DNA from: Alphaproteobacteria bacterium
GTDB lineage: Bacteria > Bacteroidota > Bacteroidia > Bacteroidales > FEN-979
Length of the DNA stretch: 40,421 nucleotides
Assembly (NCBI GenBank): GCA_009928665.1
Contig: SACF01000040.1
Location: 1-40,421, forward strand
Reading direction: 5' to 3'
The notes beneath the pieces were generated by a model. The model saw only the letters and a list, made by a program, of their open reading frames with translations, made no database searches and was not told the DNA's origin. Made by a program: the position numbers and the translations under genes. Positions 1-9,263 of the stretch are shown here, piece by piece (position 1 is the stretch's first letter; the number at the start of each line of letters is the position of its first letter).

Positions 1-2787
1 CCCTGGCTGTATAAGACGCCCGAGGAGATACTCAACAGGGCTTCAAACGGCGCCAGTGATTTCGGAAATAAATTCGGGCAACCGCTGATCTGCGGTTCGG
101 TTTATACTTTTGAACACGAAGAGAACGGGCGGACTTTCGGCTACGACAAGGTGATCATGTTAGCAGGCGGGATTGGTTTTGCCCGTAAGGAAGACAGTCT
201 GAAAGAGAACCCCGAAGGCAGTCAACGGATCGTTGTGATGGGTGGTGATAACTACCGGATCGGGATGGGAGGAGGCGCAGTTTCGTCGGTGGCTACCGGC
301 GAGTACGGGAATACCATTGAGTTGAATGCTGTTCAGCGTTCAAATCCGGAAATGCAGAAACGCGTCTTCAACGCAATCCGCGCAATGACAGAGATGGAGG
401 TGAATCCGATCATCTCCATACATGACCATGGCGCCGGCGGACATCTGAATTCCCTGTCGGAGCTGGTCGAATCGACAGGCGGGACCATCCGCATCGATGC
501 GCTGCCTGTTGGCGACCCTACTTTGTCGGCGCGCGAAATCATCAGCAATGAGTCACAGGAGCGAATGGGACTGGTCATACGAGAAGAGGACCTTCCGCTT
601 CTCGAAGAGGTAGCACAACGGGAAAGGGCGCCCATCTACGAAGCTGGTACAACCACCACCGATCATCAACTGGTGTTTAAAGACGACCGGAACGGATCAA
701 AGCCAATAGATCTGAAACTGGATGATTTCTTCGGCAAACCGCCGAAGACTGTGATTATCGATAAATCAATCCCGACTATCTATTCCCAAATAACATACAA
801 TCCGGATCAACTGGAGGAGTACCTTGAGAAGGTACTTCAACTTGAGGCAGTTGCCTGTAAGGATTGGCTTACCAATAAAGTGGACCGTGCCGTCTCGGGA
901 AAAATCGCAAAACAACAGTGTTGTGGTGCCTTCCAATTGCCGCTCAACAACCTGGGGGTCGTAGCCCTCGATTATCAGGGGATCAAAGGCATTGCTACCT
1001 CCCTGGGCCATGCTTCCGCCGCCGCACTGATTGATCCGGTAGCCGGTTCCAGGCTTGCCATTGCCGAAGCCCTGACCAATATCATATGGGCCCCGCTGAC
1101 GCATGGACTTCAAGGCGTTTCATTATCGGCCAACTGGATGTGGCCCTGTAAAAACAGCGGTGAAGATGCCCGGTTGTATGCAGCCGTGAAGGCAGTCAGT
1201 GATTTTGCCCTGGAACTGGGGATCAATATTCCAACGGGAAAGGACTCCCTATCGATGACACAGAAATATCCGGGCGGAAAAGTGGTCTATGCCCCGGGAA
1301 CTGTAATAATATCGGCAGTTGCAGAAGTATCAGATATACGAAGCGTGGTCAGCCCCGCTTTATGTAATGAAGAGGGCTCACGATTGATCTATGTCGGGTT
1401 TTCGAGAGATTCAATGAAACCGGGGGGCAGTAGTTTTGCTCAGGTAATGAATGCACTTGGAAATGAAGCGCCAACCGTAAAAGATTCGTCCTTTTTTATC
1501 CGGGCCTTTAAAGCGGTCCAGCTGTTGATCAGGAAGAATCTGATTCTTGCAGGCCATGATGTTTCGGCCGGAGGTTTGATCACAACGTTGTTGGAAATGT
1601 GTTTTCCGGAAGAACAAATCGGACTGGAACTGAATCTCTCCAAGCTTCAGGATCGCGATACCATCCGGTTGATATTCAGCGAAAATCCGGGCATTATAAT
1701 ACAAGTTAAAGATTTTGGATCCGTACATAGAATATTTAAAGAGGCCCGGGTCGAATATACCGAAATCGGAACCATCCTGCAGGAACGGGTGATCCGTATC
1801 ACTAACTGGAATGATCACCATTCGTTGGATATCGATGCCTTGCGTGATACCTGGTTCCGGACTTCTTACCTGCTCGACCGGAAACAATCGGGCGAGCGGC
1901 TTGCCCTGGAGCGGTTCAACAATTTCAAGCTGCAACCCCTCCGGATTCATTTTAAAGACTCCTTCACGGGAACCTTTGGATCTTATTCGATTGATGCTAA
2001 ACGAAGGAATCCTTCAGGGATACGGGCAGCCATCATCCGGGAAAAGGGTGTGAATCGTGACCGTGATATGGCCTGGGCGCTCTATCTTGCAGGGTTCGAC
2101 GTTAAGGACATCCATATGACCGATCTGATCTCCGGACGTGAAACGCTCGAAGATATTCACATGATCGCTTTCGTGGGGGGATTCTCCAATTCTGATGTGT
2201 TGGGATCGGCGAAGGGATGGGCCGGTGCTTTTCGCTATAACGAAAAAGCCAATCTGGCGCTAACCAACTATTTCAAGAGGAACGATACGCTCAGCCTGGG
2301 CGTTTGCAACGGATGTCAGCTTCTTGTTGAACTCGGACTGATCTATCCCGAATTATACAACCCGGATTCCCGTGAGAACTTCCATCCAACCATGTCGTGG
2401 AACGACTCTCATAAGTATGAATGTACTTTTGTGGGTCTGGATATCGTTGAAAATAATTCTGTAATGCTGAAATCCCTGGCGGGTTCCAAACTCGGGATAT
2501 GGGTGGCCCACGGGGAAGGCAAATTCAATTTCAGGGAGACAGCCGACCGGTATCATATTCCCGCGAGGTTCAGTTATCACGGGTATCCCGGAAATCCCAA
2601 CGGTTCGCAATATGATGCGGCGTGTATTGCATCACACGACGGCCGGCACCTGGCCATCATGCCCCATCTTGAGGACTCGATTTTGCCATGGCAATGGCCT
2701 TATTACCCTGCCCATCGTGCAAACGATGAAGTCACACCCTGGATCGAGGCGTTCGTCAATGCACGGGAGTGGATCCGTAAAATCTGA
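1..2787 (+). CDS. purL: Phosphoribosylformylglycinamidine synthase, large single-chain form (5' end cut by window)
   Basis: This enzyme makes formylglycinamidine ribonucleotide (FGAM) from FGAR, ATP and glutamine, the fourth step of purine synthesis, in the cytoplasm. The frame is open from base 1, so the gene enters from the left. 928 residues are visible, and about 300 N-terminal residues should lie outside if it has the usual length of about 1,230. The visible part starts in the first synthetase half (GNKFGQPLICG near residue 21) and continues through the second AIRS-like half (GKDSLSMTQKYPGG). It ends in a fused class I glutamine amidotransferase domain from about residue 670. There the nucleophile is Cys769 in GVCNGCQ, and the His/Glu pair lies in PHLED (H889, E891). 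The domain order is that of the single-chain PurL of proteobacteria and Bacteroidota, not the PurS/PurL/PurQ complex. It appears intact within the window. Confidence 0.97.
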   Translation, partial: PWLYKTPEEILNRASNGASDFGNKFGQPLICGSVYTFEHEENGRTFGYDKVIMLAGGIGFARKEDSLKENPEGSQRIVVMGGDNYRIGMGGGAVSSVATGEYGNTIELNAVQRSNPEMQKRVFNAIRAMTEMEVNPIISIHDHGAGGHLNSLSELVESTGGTIRIDALPVGDPTLSAREIISNESQERMGLVIREEDLPLLEEVAQRERAPIYEAGTTTTDHQLVFKDDRNGSKPIDLKLDDFFGKPPKTVIIDKSIPTIYSQITYNPDQLEEYLEKVLQLEAVACKDWLTNKVDRAVSGKIAKQQCCGAFQLPLNNLGVVALDYQGIKGIATSLGHASAAALIDPVAGSRLAIAEALTNIIWAPLTHGLQGVSLSANWMWPCKNSGEDARLYAAVKAVSDFALELGINIPTGKDSLSMTQKYPGGKVVYAPGTVIISAVAEVSDIRSVVSPALCNEEGSRLIYVGFSRDSMKPGGSSFAQVMNALGNEAPTVKDSSFFIRAFKAVQLLIRKNLILAGHDVSAGGLITTLLEMCFPEEQIGLELNLSKLQDRDTIRLIFSENPGIIIQVKDFGSVHRIFKEARVEYTEIGTILQERVIRITNWNDHHSLDIDALRDTWFRTSYLLDRKQSGERLALERFNNFKLQPLRIHFKDSFTGTFGSYSIDAKRRNPSGIRAAIIREKGVNRDRDMAWALYLAGFDVKDIHMTDLISGRETLEDIHMIAFVGGFSNSDVLGSAKGWAGAFRYNEKANLALTNYFKRNDTLSLGVCNGCQLLVELGLIYPELYNPDSRENFHPTMSWNDSHKYECTFVGLDIVENNSVMLKSLAGSKLGIWVAHGEGKFNFRETADRYHIPARFSYHGYPGNPNGSQYDAACIASHDGRHLAIMPHLEDSILPWQWPYYPAHRANDEVTPWIEAFVNAREWIRKI

Positions 2788-2884
2788 GAATTCAAATGTC
2801 AGATATCAAAATTCAAAATCAGAAATCAGGCAATAGGAATATGTTCAGTGAGCGAAGTTAACCGTTCAATTATCTAAAAAAATC

Positions 2885-3643
2885 ATGACTAAAATCGTAT
2901 TAATTACTGGCGCCACTTCGGGACTTGGCGCTGCAATAGCCCGGAAATTTGCTGAGAACGGAAACCAATTGATCCTTACCGGAAGGAGGGAAGACCGTCT
3001 GGATTCGATCACCAGGGAGCTTATCAAAACATACCATGTTGAAATTTTACCACTGGTTTTTGACGTGCGCAAATTGAAAGAGGTACAAGATGCCTTGGAG
3101 ATACTGCCTGAAAACTGGAGAAACATCGATGTCTTAATCAATAATGCCGGACTGGCGGTCGGACTCAATCCCATTCATGAAGGAGTGATCGACGACTGGG
3201 AACGGATGATCGACACAAATGTGAAGGGATTGTTATATATGTCGCGGGTTTTCGTTCCTCTGATGGTGGCACGTAAAAAAGGGCATATTATCAACATCGG
3301 TTCCATTGCCGGAAAGGAAGTTTATCCGAACGGAAATGTTTATTGTGGTTCAAAGTTTGCGGTTGATGCCATTTCCAAAGCCATGCGGATCGATCTTTTG
3401 CCCCATAATATTAAAGTGACTCAGGTTGCCCCCGGTGCGTTATACACGGAATTCTCGCTGGTCCGCTTTAAAGGAGATGAGGCGAGGGCAGAAGCCGTGT
3501 ACAACGGATTCCGGCCCCTGATCGCATCCGATGTTGCCGACGTGGTCTATTATGTAACAACCCTTCCTGAACATGTCAATATCAACGACCTGGTCATCAT
3601 GCCTACCGCCCAGGCCAGTTCCATGCATTTTAACCGGCAATAA
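2885..3643 (+). CDS. Short-chain dehydrogenase/reductase, YdfG-like (NADP-dependent)
   Basis: This is a classical SDR of 252 residues with a Rossmann fold. It has the dinucleotide-binding TGATSGLG at residues 7-14, NNAG near residue 90, catalytic Ser140 and the YxxxK pair Tyr153/Lys157 (YCGSK). A basic GRREDR after beta-2 favours NADP(H). Overall it resembles the YdfG/serine 3-dehydrogenase branch, which oxidises 3-hydroxy acids such as serine or 3-hydroxypropionate, but the substrate cannot be read from the sequence. The ATG is 97 bases after purL. The gap holds only A-rich, loosely repeated sequence, so a shared transcript with purL is possible. A 110-base gap with a promoter-like sequence separates it from the next gene. 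Confidence 0.93.
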   Translation: MTKIVLITGATSGLGAAIARKFAENGNQLILTGRREDRLDSITRELIKTYHVEILPLVFDVRKLKEVQDALEILPENWRNIDVLINNAGLAVGLNPIHEGVIDDWERMIDTNVKGLLYMSRVFVPLMVARKKGHIINIGSIAGKEVYPNGNVYCGSKFAVDAISKAMRIDLLPHNIKVTQVAPGALYTEFSLVRFKGDEARAEAVYNGFRPLIASDVADVVYYVTTLPEHVNINDLVIMPTAQASSMHFNRQ

Positions 3644-3709
3644 GCTGGCTGTATGGAAGGTTGGTTTTTTTTCTGATTCCCATCTCACATTTAACTATTT
3701 TAATTATTA

Positions 3710-3739
3710 TTGTATAATTTTCTGATTTGCATATCTTTT
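3710..3739 (+). promoter_or_regulatory. Bacteroidota-type promoter for the first acyl-CoA synthetase
   Basis: A TTG at 3710-3712 is followed after exactly 19 bases by TATCTTTT at 3732-3739. This is one base off the Bacteroidota -7 consensus TAnnTTTG at the canonical spacing. It ends 14 bases before the start codon at 3754, so the leader would be very short. The surrounding region is AT-rich. The call rests on motif and position only. Confidence 0.45.
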
Positions 3740-3753
3740 AATTACCATTTGTT

Positions 3754-5520
3754 ATGGAAATAACCCGCATTTTTGATTTGTTGCCTTATATGGAGGCAAC
3801 ATTTAAACCCAAAAATGACTTTGTTGCTTCAAAAGAAAATGGTGAGTGGGCCCGTTACAGCATCAAGCAGTATCGCGAGATCGTCGATCATATCAGTTTT
3901 GGATTTTTAGAACTGGGTGTGAAACCCGGTGATAAAATAGCACAGATCAGCACCAACCGGGCTGAATGGAATTTTGTCGACATGGCCATCATGCAAGTCG
4001 GAGCCGTCCATGTGCCGATTTACCCTACCATTAGCGAATCGGATTACAAGTACATCCTGACCCATGCCGAAGTTCAATATGTTTTTGTTCTTGGCATTGA
4101 GCTCCTTCGGAAAATTCAGCATATTCTTCCCGAAATCCCGTCAATCAAAGGTGTCTTTACCTATAAGGACTGGAAAGAGGCAAAGCATCTGAATGAACTG
4201 ATCGAACTGGGAAAACAGCATCCACAAGCAGAACTGCTGAATGAACGCCGCGCCGCCATCAACGCCCATGACATCGCAACCCTGATCTATACCTCCGGAA
4301 CCACCGGGAACCCCAAGGGTGTGATGCTTTCCCATGCCAACATAATTTCAAATTTTAAGGCAGTTTCTTATATTCCTCCATTTGGTGAAGAGGCGAAAAT
4401 ACTGAGTTACCTGCCGTTGTGTCATATTTATGAACGCATGATGAATTACATGTATCAATACAAGGGATATTCCATCTATTATGCCGAAAGTATTGGTACC
4501 ATTACTGAAAATCTGCTGGAGATCCATCCTGATATTCTGACGACTGTTCCGCGACTGCTCGAAAAGATTTACGACAAATTACAGTCTGCCGGCCACAAAC
4601 AAAAAGGGATCAAACGTGCCATCTTCTTCTGGGCGCTTCACCTCGCGCTACGCTACGAGCTTAAGGGAACCAATGGCTGGTTTTATGAGCTTAAAAGAAA
4701 ACTTTACGAACGATTGGTGTACACCAAATGGCGCGATGCGCTGGGCGGTAAGCGGATGATCATCGTGTCGGGCGGGGCAGCTCTTCAGCCACGTCTTGCC
4801 CGTTTGTTTACCTGTGCGGGCTTTTATATCCTGGAAGGATACGGTCTCACGGAGACCTCACCTGTTATTGCTGTCAGCGATTTCTCTGAACACGGAATCA
4901 AATTCGGAACGGTGGGTCCGGTACTCCGGGGAGTAAAGGTAAAAATTGATGACGACGGAGAGATCTTGTGCAAAGGTCCCAATGTGATGCTCGGATATTA
5001 CAAGGAACCGGGACTGACCCGTGAAGTGGTCGATGGTGAAGGTTGGTTCCACACCGGCGACTTAGGTCATATAGAACCGGAGGGACAACTTAAGATTACC
5101 GGGAGGAAGAAAGAGCTTTTCAAAACCTCCTTCGGAAAGTATATCAGCCCTGAATCCATTGAGGATAAATTCAAAGAGTCACTGTTTATCGATCAGATCG
5201 TGGTCGTGGGCGAGAACCGGAAATTTGCGGGAGCCCTTATCGTTCCTGATTTTACCTTTCTCAAATCATACTGCGCGGTTAAAGAGATCCCCTTCACCAC
5301 CCAGGCGGAGTTGGTAAAACTTCCCAGGTTGCGAAAACGATTCCAGGTGGAGATCAATAAGTACAACAAATTTTTCGGAGAGACCGAAAAGATCAAATCC
5401 TGGGATATGCTTAACACGGAATGGAGTACCGAGTCGGGTGAGATAACTCCTACCATGAAACTCAAAAGGAATTTTGTTTGTAAAAAATACAAGGATCAGA
5501 TTGAGGCGCTCTTTAAGTGA
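3754..5520 (+). CDS. Long-chain acyl-CoA synthetase (AMP-forming), first of a tandem pair
   Basis: This 588-residue protein of the ANL adenylating family (FadD/FAA1 branch) activates a long-chain fatty acid with ATP and then loads CoA. The phosphate-binding motif YTSGTTGNPKG starts at residue 179. The GYGLTETSP adenine-binding motif lies near 362, a YYKEPGLTREVVDGEGWFHTGD segment near 412-435, and the hinge with the C-terminal catalytic lysine region (TGRKKELFKTS) near 449. The length and the insert between the ATP motif and YGLTETSP fit FAA1-like synthetases. It is followed 19 bases later by a paralogue with the same ATP-motif position, so the two are probably co-transcribed. Chain-length preference cannot be told. 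Confidence 0.94.
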   Translation: MEITRIFDLLPYMEATFKPKNDFVASKENGEWARYSIKQYREIVDHISFGFLELGVKPGDKIAQISTNRAEWNFVDMAIMQVGAVHVPIYPTISESDYKYILTHAEVQYVFVLGIELLRKIQHILPEIPSIKGVFTYKDWKEAKHLNELIELGKQHPQAELLNERRAAINAHDIATLIYTSGTTGNPKGVMLSHANIISNFKAVSYIPPFGEEAKILSYLPLCHIYERMMNYMYQYKGYSIYYAESIGTITENLLEIHPDILTTVPRLLEKIYDKLQSAGHKQKGIKRAIFFWALHLALRYELKGTNGWFYELKRKLYERLVYTKWRDALGGKRMIIVSGGAALQPRLARLFTCAGFYILEGYGLTETSPVIAVSDFSEHGIKFGTVGPVLRGVKVKIDDDGEILCKGPNVMLGYYKEPGLTREVVDGEGWFHTGDLGHIEPEGQLKITGRKKELFKTSFGKYISPESIEDKFKESLFIDQIVVVGENRKFAGALIVPDFTFLKSYCAVKEIPFTTQAELVKLPRLRKRFQVEINKYNKFFGETEKIKSWDMLNTEWSTESGEITPTMKLKRNFVCKKYKDQIEALFK

Positions 5521-5539
5521 GTCGAAAGATTTCGAACGG

Positions 5540-7333
5540 ATGACTGAAATATCAAGGATTTTCGATCTGCTTACACTTTACAGGGAAAAATACAAGGATA
5601 TTCCCGACCTCTTTAATGAGAAAACCGCCGGGAAATGGTACCATTATACATCGTCGGAGTATCTGAACTATTCCAGGCAGATTGCCATGGGATTGATAGC
5701 AATGGGAGTCGGGAAGGGCAACCGGATATCCACCATCCTCGTGAATGGGCCACACTGGAACTTCTTCGATATGGGGATTTTGATGACCGGAGCTATCTCG
5801 GTGCCGATTTATCCAACCATCAGTGAAGAGAATTTCAGGTATATTTTCACCGATGCAAAAATTGATTATTTAATTGTTTCGGACAGGATCCTGTACAATC
5901 GTTTCTGCAAGGTTCTGCCTGAGCTTACCTCTTTAAAAGGAATATTTTCTGTTGATGATATTCGTGGTATTGCCAGTTGGAAGGAGATTATTGACCTGGG
6001 AAAGGGCTGCGATCCCCTGTTGCTGGAGCGCTCTATGGCTGCGGTTTTGCCTGATGATCTTGCTACCATCATTTATACGTCGGGAACAACCGGGCGTCCC
6101 AAAGGAGTTATGCTGTCGCACCGGAATTTCGTCTCGAACTTCAAGGCTTTTGCAGAGATTCCTCCGTTGAAAAGGAATGACCGCGTTTTGAGTTTTTTAC
6201 CGTTATGTCATGTTTATGAACGGATGGCCGGGTACGTTTATCAGTACTTTGGCGTCCGGATTTTTTATGTAAGAGATATTGAACAGATCGCGGAATATAT
6301 GCGGGAAGTCAGACCGCATGGTTTTGCCGCGGTTCCGAGAGTCTTCGAAAAAATATATAACAATCTGGTCAGGAAAGGGAGATCCCTGCCTTTTCCTGTC
6401 CGGATGTTGTTTTTCTGGGCGCTTCGCCAGGGACATAAATTTGAGCTGAACCATGCCCGGGGCCGGATCTATGATGTGAAGCTCCTGGTTGCAAATGTTC
6501 TGGTTTTCAGTTGGTGGAGACGCATGATGGGGGGCAGGTTAAAATTCATTGTTTCCGGCGGGGCCAGCCTCCATCCGAAGCTTACCCGCCTCTTCTGGGC
6601 GGCCCGGATACCGGTTCTTGATGCGTATGGTCTGACCGAAACTTCACCGGGTATCACCTGCTACCGCTTTGAACCGGATGGAATGAGGTTCGGCACCGTT
6701 GGCCCGTTGTTGTCGGGCGTTCGGCTGAAAATCGCAGAGGATGGAGAAATTCTGGTCAAGGGTCCCAATGTGATGCTGGGATATCTGAACCGGCCTGAAA
6801 AAAATGAGGAGGTTTTTGATGCTGAAGGATGGTTCCACACCGGGGATATCGGAATTCTGGAAGATGGGAAATTCCTGAAGATCACGGATCGAAAAAAAGA
6901 AATTTTCAAGACCTCCGGTGGAAAATATGTTGCACCCCAACCTATTGAACAACGAATCAGAGAAAGCCCCTTTATTGAGCATATTATGGTGGTGGGGGAG
7001 AACCGAAATTATGTCGCTGCGCTGATTGTGCCCAATTTCGATTACCTGAAAAGCTGGTGCGCGGTTAAACACATCGCGTTTGGAAACAAATCCAAAGCCA
7101 TACATAATTCACGGATTATCAGGAGAATCAGACAGGAAGTGGAGCGTTTCAACCAGGATCTGGGACAATTTGAAAAGATAAAGAAATTCAGAATCCTCGA
7201 TGCGGAATGGTCGACAGAATCCGGAGAGATCTCACCTACCCTTAAACCCCGCCGGAAATTCATCCTGGAAAAATACCAGGATCTGATTGAGGAGACCTAC
7301 CGGTCGGATGAGTATGATTACCGGGCCGGATAG
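5540..7333 (+). CDS. Long-chain acyl-CoA synthetase (AMP-forming), second of a tandem pair
   Basis: This is a close paralogue of the gene upstream: YTSGTTGRPKG again starts at residue 179, with DAYGLTETSP, GWFHTGDIG and TDRKKEIFKTSGGKY in the same order. The frame is open back to 5474, but the ATG at 5540 was chosen. It gives MTEISRIFDLL, which matches the start of the first copy (MEITRIFDLL) and avoids overlap with that gene. The protein is 597 residues. The C-terminal tail is slightly longer than in copy 1. Tandem copies suggest different chain-length or branched-chain preferences, which is inference. Its TAG stop directly abuts the stop of the convergent holA. Confidence 0.93.
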   Translation: MTEISRIFDLLTLYREKYKDIPDLFNEKTAGKWYHYTSSEYLNYSRQIAMGLIAMGVGKGNRISTILVNGPHWNFFDMGILMTGAISVPIYPTISEENFRYIFTDAKIDYLIVSDRILYNRFCKVLPELTSLKGIFSVDDIRGIASWKEIIDLGKGCDPLLLERSMAAVLPDDLATIIYTSGTTGRPKGVMLSHRNFVSNFKAFAEIPPLKRNDRVLSFLPLCHVYERMAGYVYQYFGVRIFYVRDIEQIAEYMREVRPHGFAAVPRVFEKIYNNLVRKGRSLPFPVRMLFFWALRQGHKFELNHARGRIYDVKLLVANVLVFSWWRRMMGGRLKFIVSGGASLHPKLTRLFWAARIPVLDAYGLTETSPGITCYRFEPDGMRFGTVGPLLSGVRLKIAEDGEILVKGPNVMLGYLNRPEKNEEVFDAEGWFHTGDIGILEDGKFLKITDRKKEIFKTSGGKYVAPQPIEQRIRESPFIEHIMVVGENRNYVAALIVPNFDYLKSWCAVKHIAFGNKSKAIHNSRIIRRIRQEVERFNQDLGQFEKIKKFRILDAEWSTESGEISPTLKPRRKFILEKYQDLIEETYRSDEYDYRAG

Positions 7334-8350
7334 TCAATGCATGATTTTAAAGATCAGTTCTTTCATCAGTTCCCCATCCGATGCTGAAACATTTCCCAGA
7401 CCTTTGGCCTTCATATCATATTCACGCAATAAAGATATAATCATCAGGAGCCGGGAAACCGGGAAGGTCTTTGCAGCCTGCTGATAATCGGGTACAAAAA
7501 AGGGTCTGACCGATAACGCGGCCGCCACGGAATTTCTCGACTTGTCGGGAAGGTAATGGTACATCAGGATCTTCGAAAAATAGGAGGATAGAATCGGAAT
7601 TACCTTCACCATGGGATTCTCTTTCGGATTGGCGGCAAAATAGGCAATGATCTGGTTGGCTTTAAAAGCATCCTTCAGGGCTAAGGCTTTCTGAAGTTCA
7701 AAAACATTATAATCTTTACTGATCCCGATATTTTTCTCGATACACGCTTCATTGATCTCAGAACCGGCAGGAATGTTGATCAGCAACTTTTGGATTTCAT
7801 TGACGATCTTATCAAGGTCTGTACCGACGAATTCAGTCAGCAACATGGCAGCCTTAGGAGTGATCGTATAATTCCGTTTCCTGAGATAATCTTTGATCCA
7901 GTCAGGAATTTTATTTTCGTAAAGCTTCTTCGATTCAAAGATGACCCCGTTCTTCTCGATGGCTTTATACAAGCTTTTCCGTTTATCCAGGGTGCCATAT
8001 TTGTAGCATAAAACCAGGATGGTTGATTCAACCGGATGAAGCACATAGGGCAGAAATTCATCAATTTTATCCAGGTCCTGAGCTTCTTTGAGAATAATGA
8101 CCTGATAATTGGCCATCATCGGGAAACGGCGTGCCGCACTGATAATCGTTTGCACATCGGAGTCCTTACCATAAAATACCGACTGGTTGAATTCCTTTTC
8201 CAGTTCACTGAGGCACTGCTGTTCGATGTATTCACTCAAAACATCAATGAAATAGGGTTCCTCCCCGTGAAAGAGGTAGACCGGATAATAGATTTTGTTT
8301 TTCAGCTTACCGGTCAGTTCTTCAAAACCGAGATCATTCCCGTTGCTCAT
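7334..8350 (-). CDS. holA: DNA polymerase III subunit delta (clamp-loader wrench)
   Basis: The delta subunit opens the beta sliding clamp within the clamp-loader complex. The 338-residue protein begins LGFEELTGKLKNKIYYPVYL and HGEEPYFIDVL, the usual N-terminus with a degenerate P-loop region. It ends with the C-terminal collar region (KTFPVSRLLMIISLLREYD), typical of Bacteroidota HolA. The frame is open to 8401, but the ATG at 8350 places the family N-terminus correctly and avoids overlapping the upstream AMP nucleosidase, whose stop is 25 bases away. The two genes are probably co-transcribed. The 3' end meets the convergent acyl-CoA synthetase with no intervening base. Confidence 0.92.
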   Translation of the reverse strand: MSNGNDLGFEELTGKLKNKIYYPVYLFHGEEPYFIDVLSEYIEQQCLSELEKEFNQSVFYGKDSDVQTIISAARRFPMMANYQVIILKEAQDLDKIDEFLPYVLHPVESTILVLCYKYGTLDKRKSLYKAIEKNGVIFESKKLYENKIPDWIKDYLRKRNYTITPKAAMLLTEFVGTDLDKIVNEIQKLLINIPAGSEINEACIEKNIGISKDYNVFELQKALALKDAFKANQIIAYFAANPKENPMVKVIPILSSYFSKILMYHYLPDKSRNSVAAALSVRPFFVPDYQQAAKTFPVSRLLMIISLLREYDMKAKGLGNVSASDGELMKELIFKIMH

Positions 8351-8375
8351 AGTGCCAGAATAATGTGGTTGGTGA

Positions 8376-9149
8376 TCAGTCGAACCGGAGGTGCTTGACA
8401 AGGATTTTTTTATCGATCAGCACCTGAAGGGTATCGATTCCGATCCGCAGATGTTGTTCGGCAAATTTTTCAGTGACTTTCTTATCACTTGCCTGGGTTT
8501 TAACGCCGCGGGCCACCATAGGCTGATCGGAAACCAAAAGCAGGGCCCCGGTAGGGATTTCATTCGCAAAACCCACCATGAATAGCGTTGCCGATTCCAG
8601 GTCGATGGCAATGGCCCGCGTCATCCGGAGGTGTTCTTTGAATCTTTCATCATATTCCCAAACCCTTCTGTTGGTGGTAAAAACGGTACCGGTCCAGTAT
8701 TCCCGTTTGTAGTTGTGTATAACCGTCGACATGGCTTTCTGAAGGTTAAATGCCGGGAGCGCCGGTACCCGTTCGGGAAAATAATCATCGGAGGTCCCGT
8801 CCCCCCGTATGGCAGCGATGGGAAGGATCAGATCACCGACTTTACATTTCTTCTTGAGTCCGCCGCACTTACCCAGAAATAACGCCACCTTGGGTTTCAC
8901 GGCCCCCAGAAGATCCATGACGGTTGCGGCGTTCGGACTGCCCATTCCAAAATTTATCAGGGTGATATTTCCACAGGTAACGCTGGGCATGGCCTTATCC
9001 TTACCTTTTACGGGGACCTGGTACCATTTTGAAAAAAGATTCAGGTAGTGATTAAAGTTGGTCAACAGGATAAATTCTCCGAAATCACTGAGGGGTGTTC
9101 CGGTATATCGGGGTAACCAGTCCTCCACAATCTCTTTTTTAGTGTTCAT
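8376..9149 (-). CDS. amn: AMP nucleosidase (short Bacteroidota type)
   Basis: This enzyme hydrolyses AMP to adenine and ribose-5-phosphate, balancing the adenylate pool. At 257 residues it corresponds to the nucleoside-phosphorylase-like catalytic domain alone, lacking the extra N-terminal domain of the E. coli Amn of about 480 residues. Typical signatures are NFGMGSPNAATVMDLLGA, FLGKCGGLK, AIRGDGTSDDYFPERVPALP and AIDLESATLF. The last carries the acidic residue that contacts ribose in this phosphorylase fold. The start ATG at 9149 is preceded by a TAACTTTG box on the minus strand. It is first in a two-gene unit with holA. Confidence 0.92.
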   Translation of the reverse strand: MNTKKEIVEDWLPRYTGTPLSDFGEFILLTNFNHYLNLFSKWYQVPVKGKDKAMPSVTCGNITLINFGMGSPNAATVMDLLGAVKPKVALFLGKCGGLKKKCKVGDLILPIAAIRGDGTSDDYFPERVPALPAFNLQKAMSTVIHNYKREYWTGTVFTTNRRVWEYDERFKEHLRMTRAIAIDLESATLFMVGFANEIPTGALLLVSDQPMVARGVKTQASDKKVTEKFAEQHLRIGIDTLQVLIDKKILVKHLRFD

Positions 9150-9212
9150 CTTGTGTTTTTTTTACTGACAAGATCAAAATTCCCCCCGATTCTGAAAGGA
9201 ATTTTGAATCGA

Positions 9213-9220
9213 CAAAGTTA
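9213..9220 (-). promoter_or_regulatory. -7 box for amn-holA
   Basis: The minus strand reads TAACTTTG here, a perfect match to the Bacteroidota -7 consensus TAnnTTTG, 64 bases upstream of the amn start. No clear TTG was found at the expected -33 distance. It lies face to face with the plus-strand box at 9243. Confidence 0.4.
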
Positions 9221-9242
9221 ACCTAATTAGCATATTTTTACG

Positions 9243-9250
9243 TAAGTTTG
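9243..9250 (+). promoter_or_regulatory. -7 box for the HsdR_N-like gene
   Basis: TAAGTTTG matches TAnnTTTG and lies 13 bases before the ATG at 9264. A clear -33 element is not visible. It is divergent from the amn box 22 bases away. Confidence 0.42.
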
Positions 9251-9263
9251 TGGAAAGAGCGCC

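Noticed and set aside
2788..2884. Repeat element between purL and the SDR gene
   Set aside because: ATTCAAA- and AATCAG-like words recur but without fixed period or clear unit; too degenerate to call.
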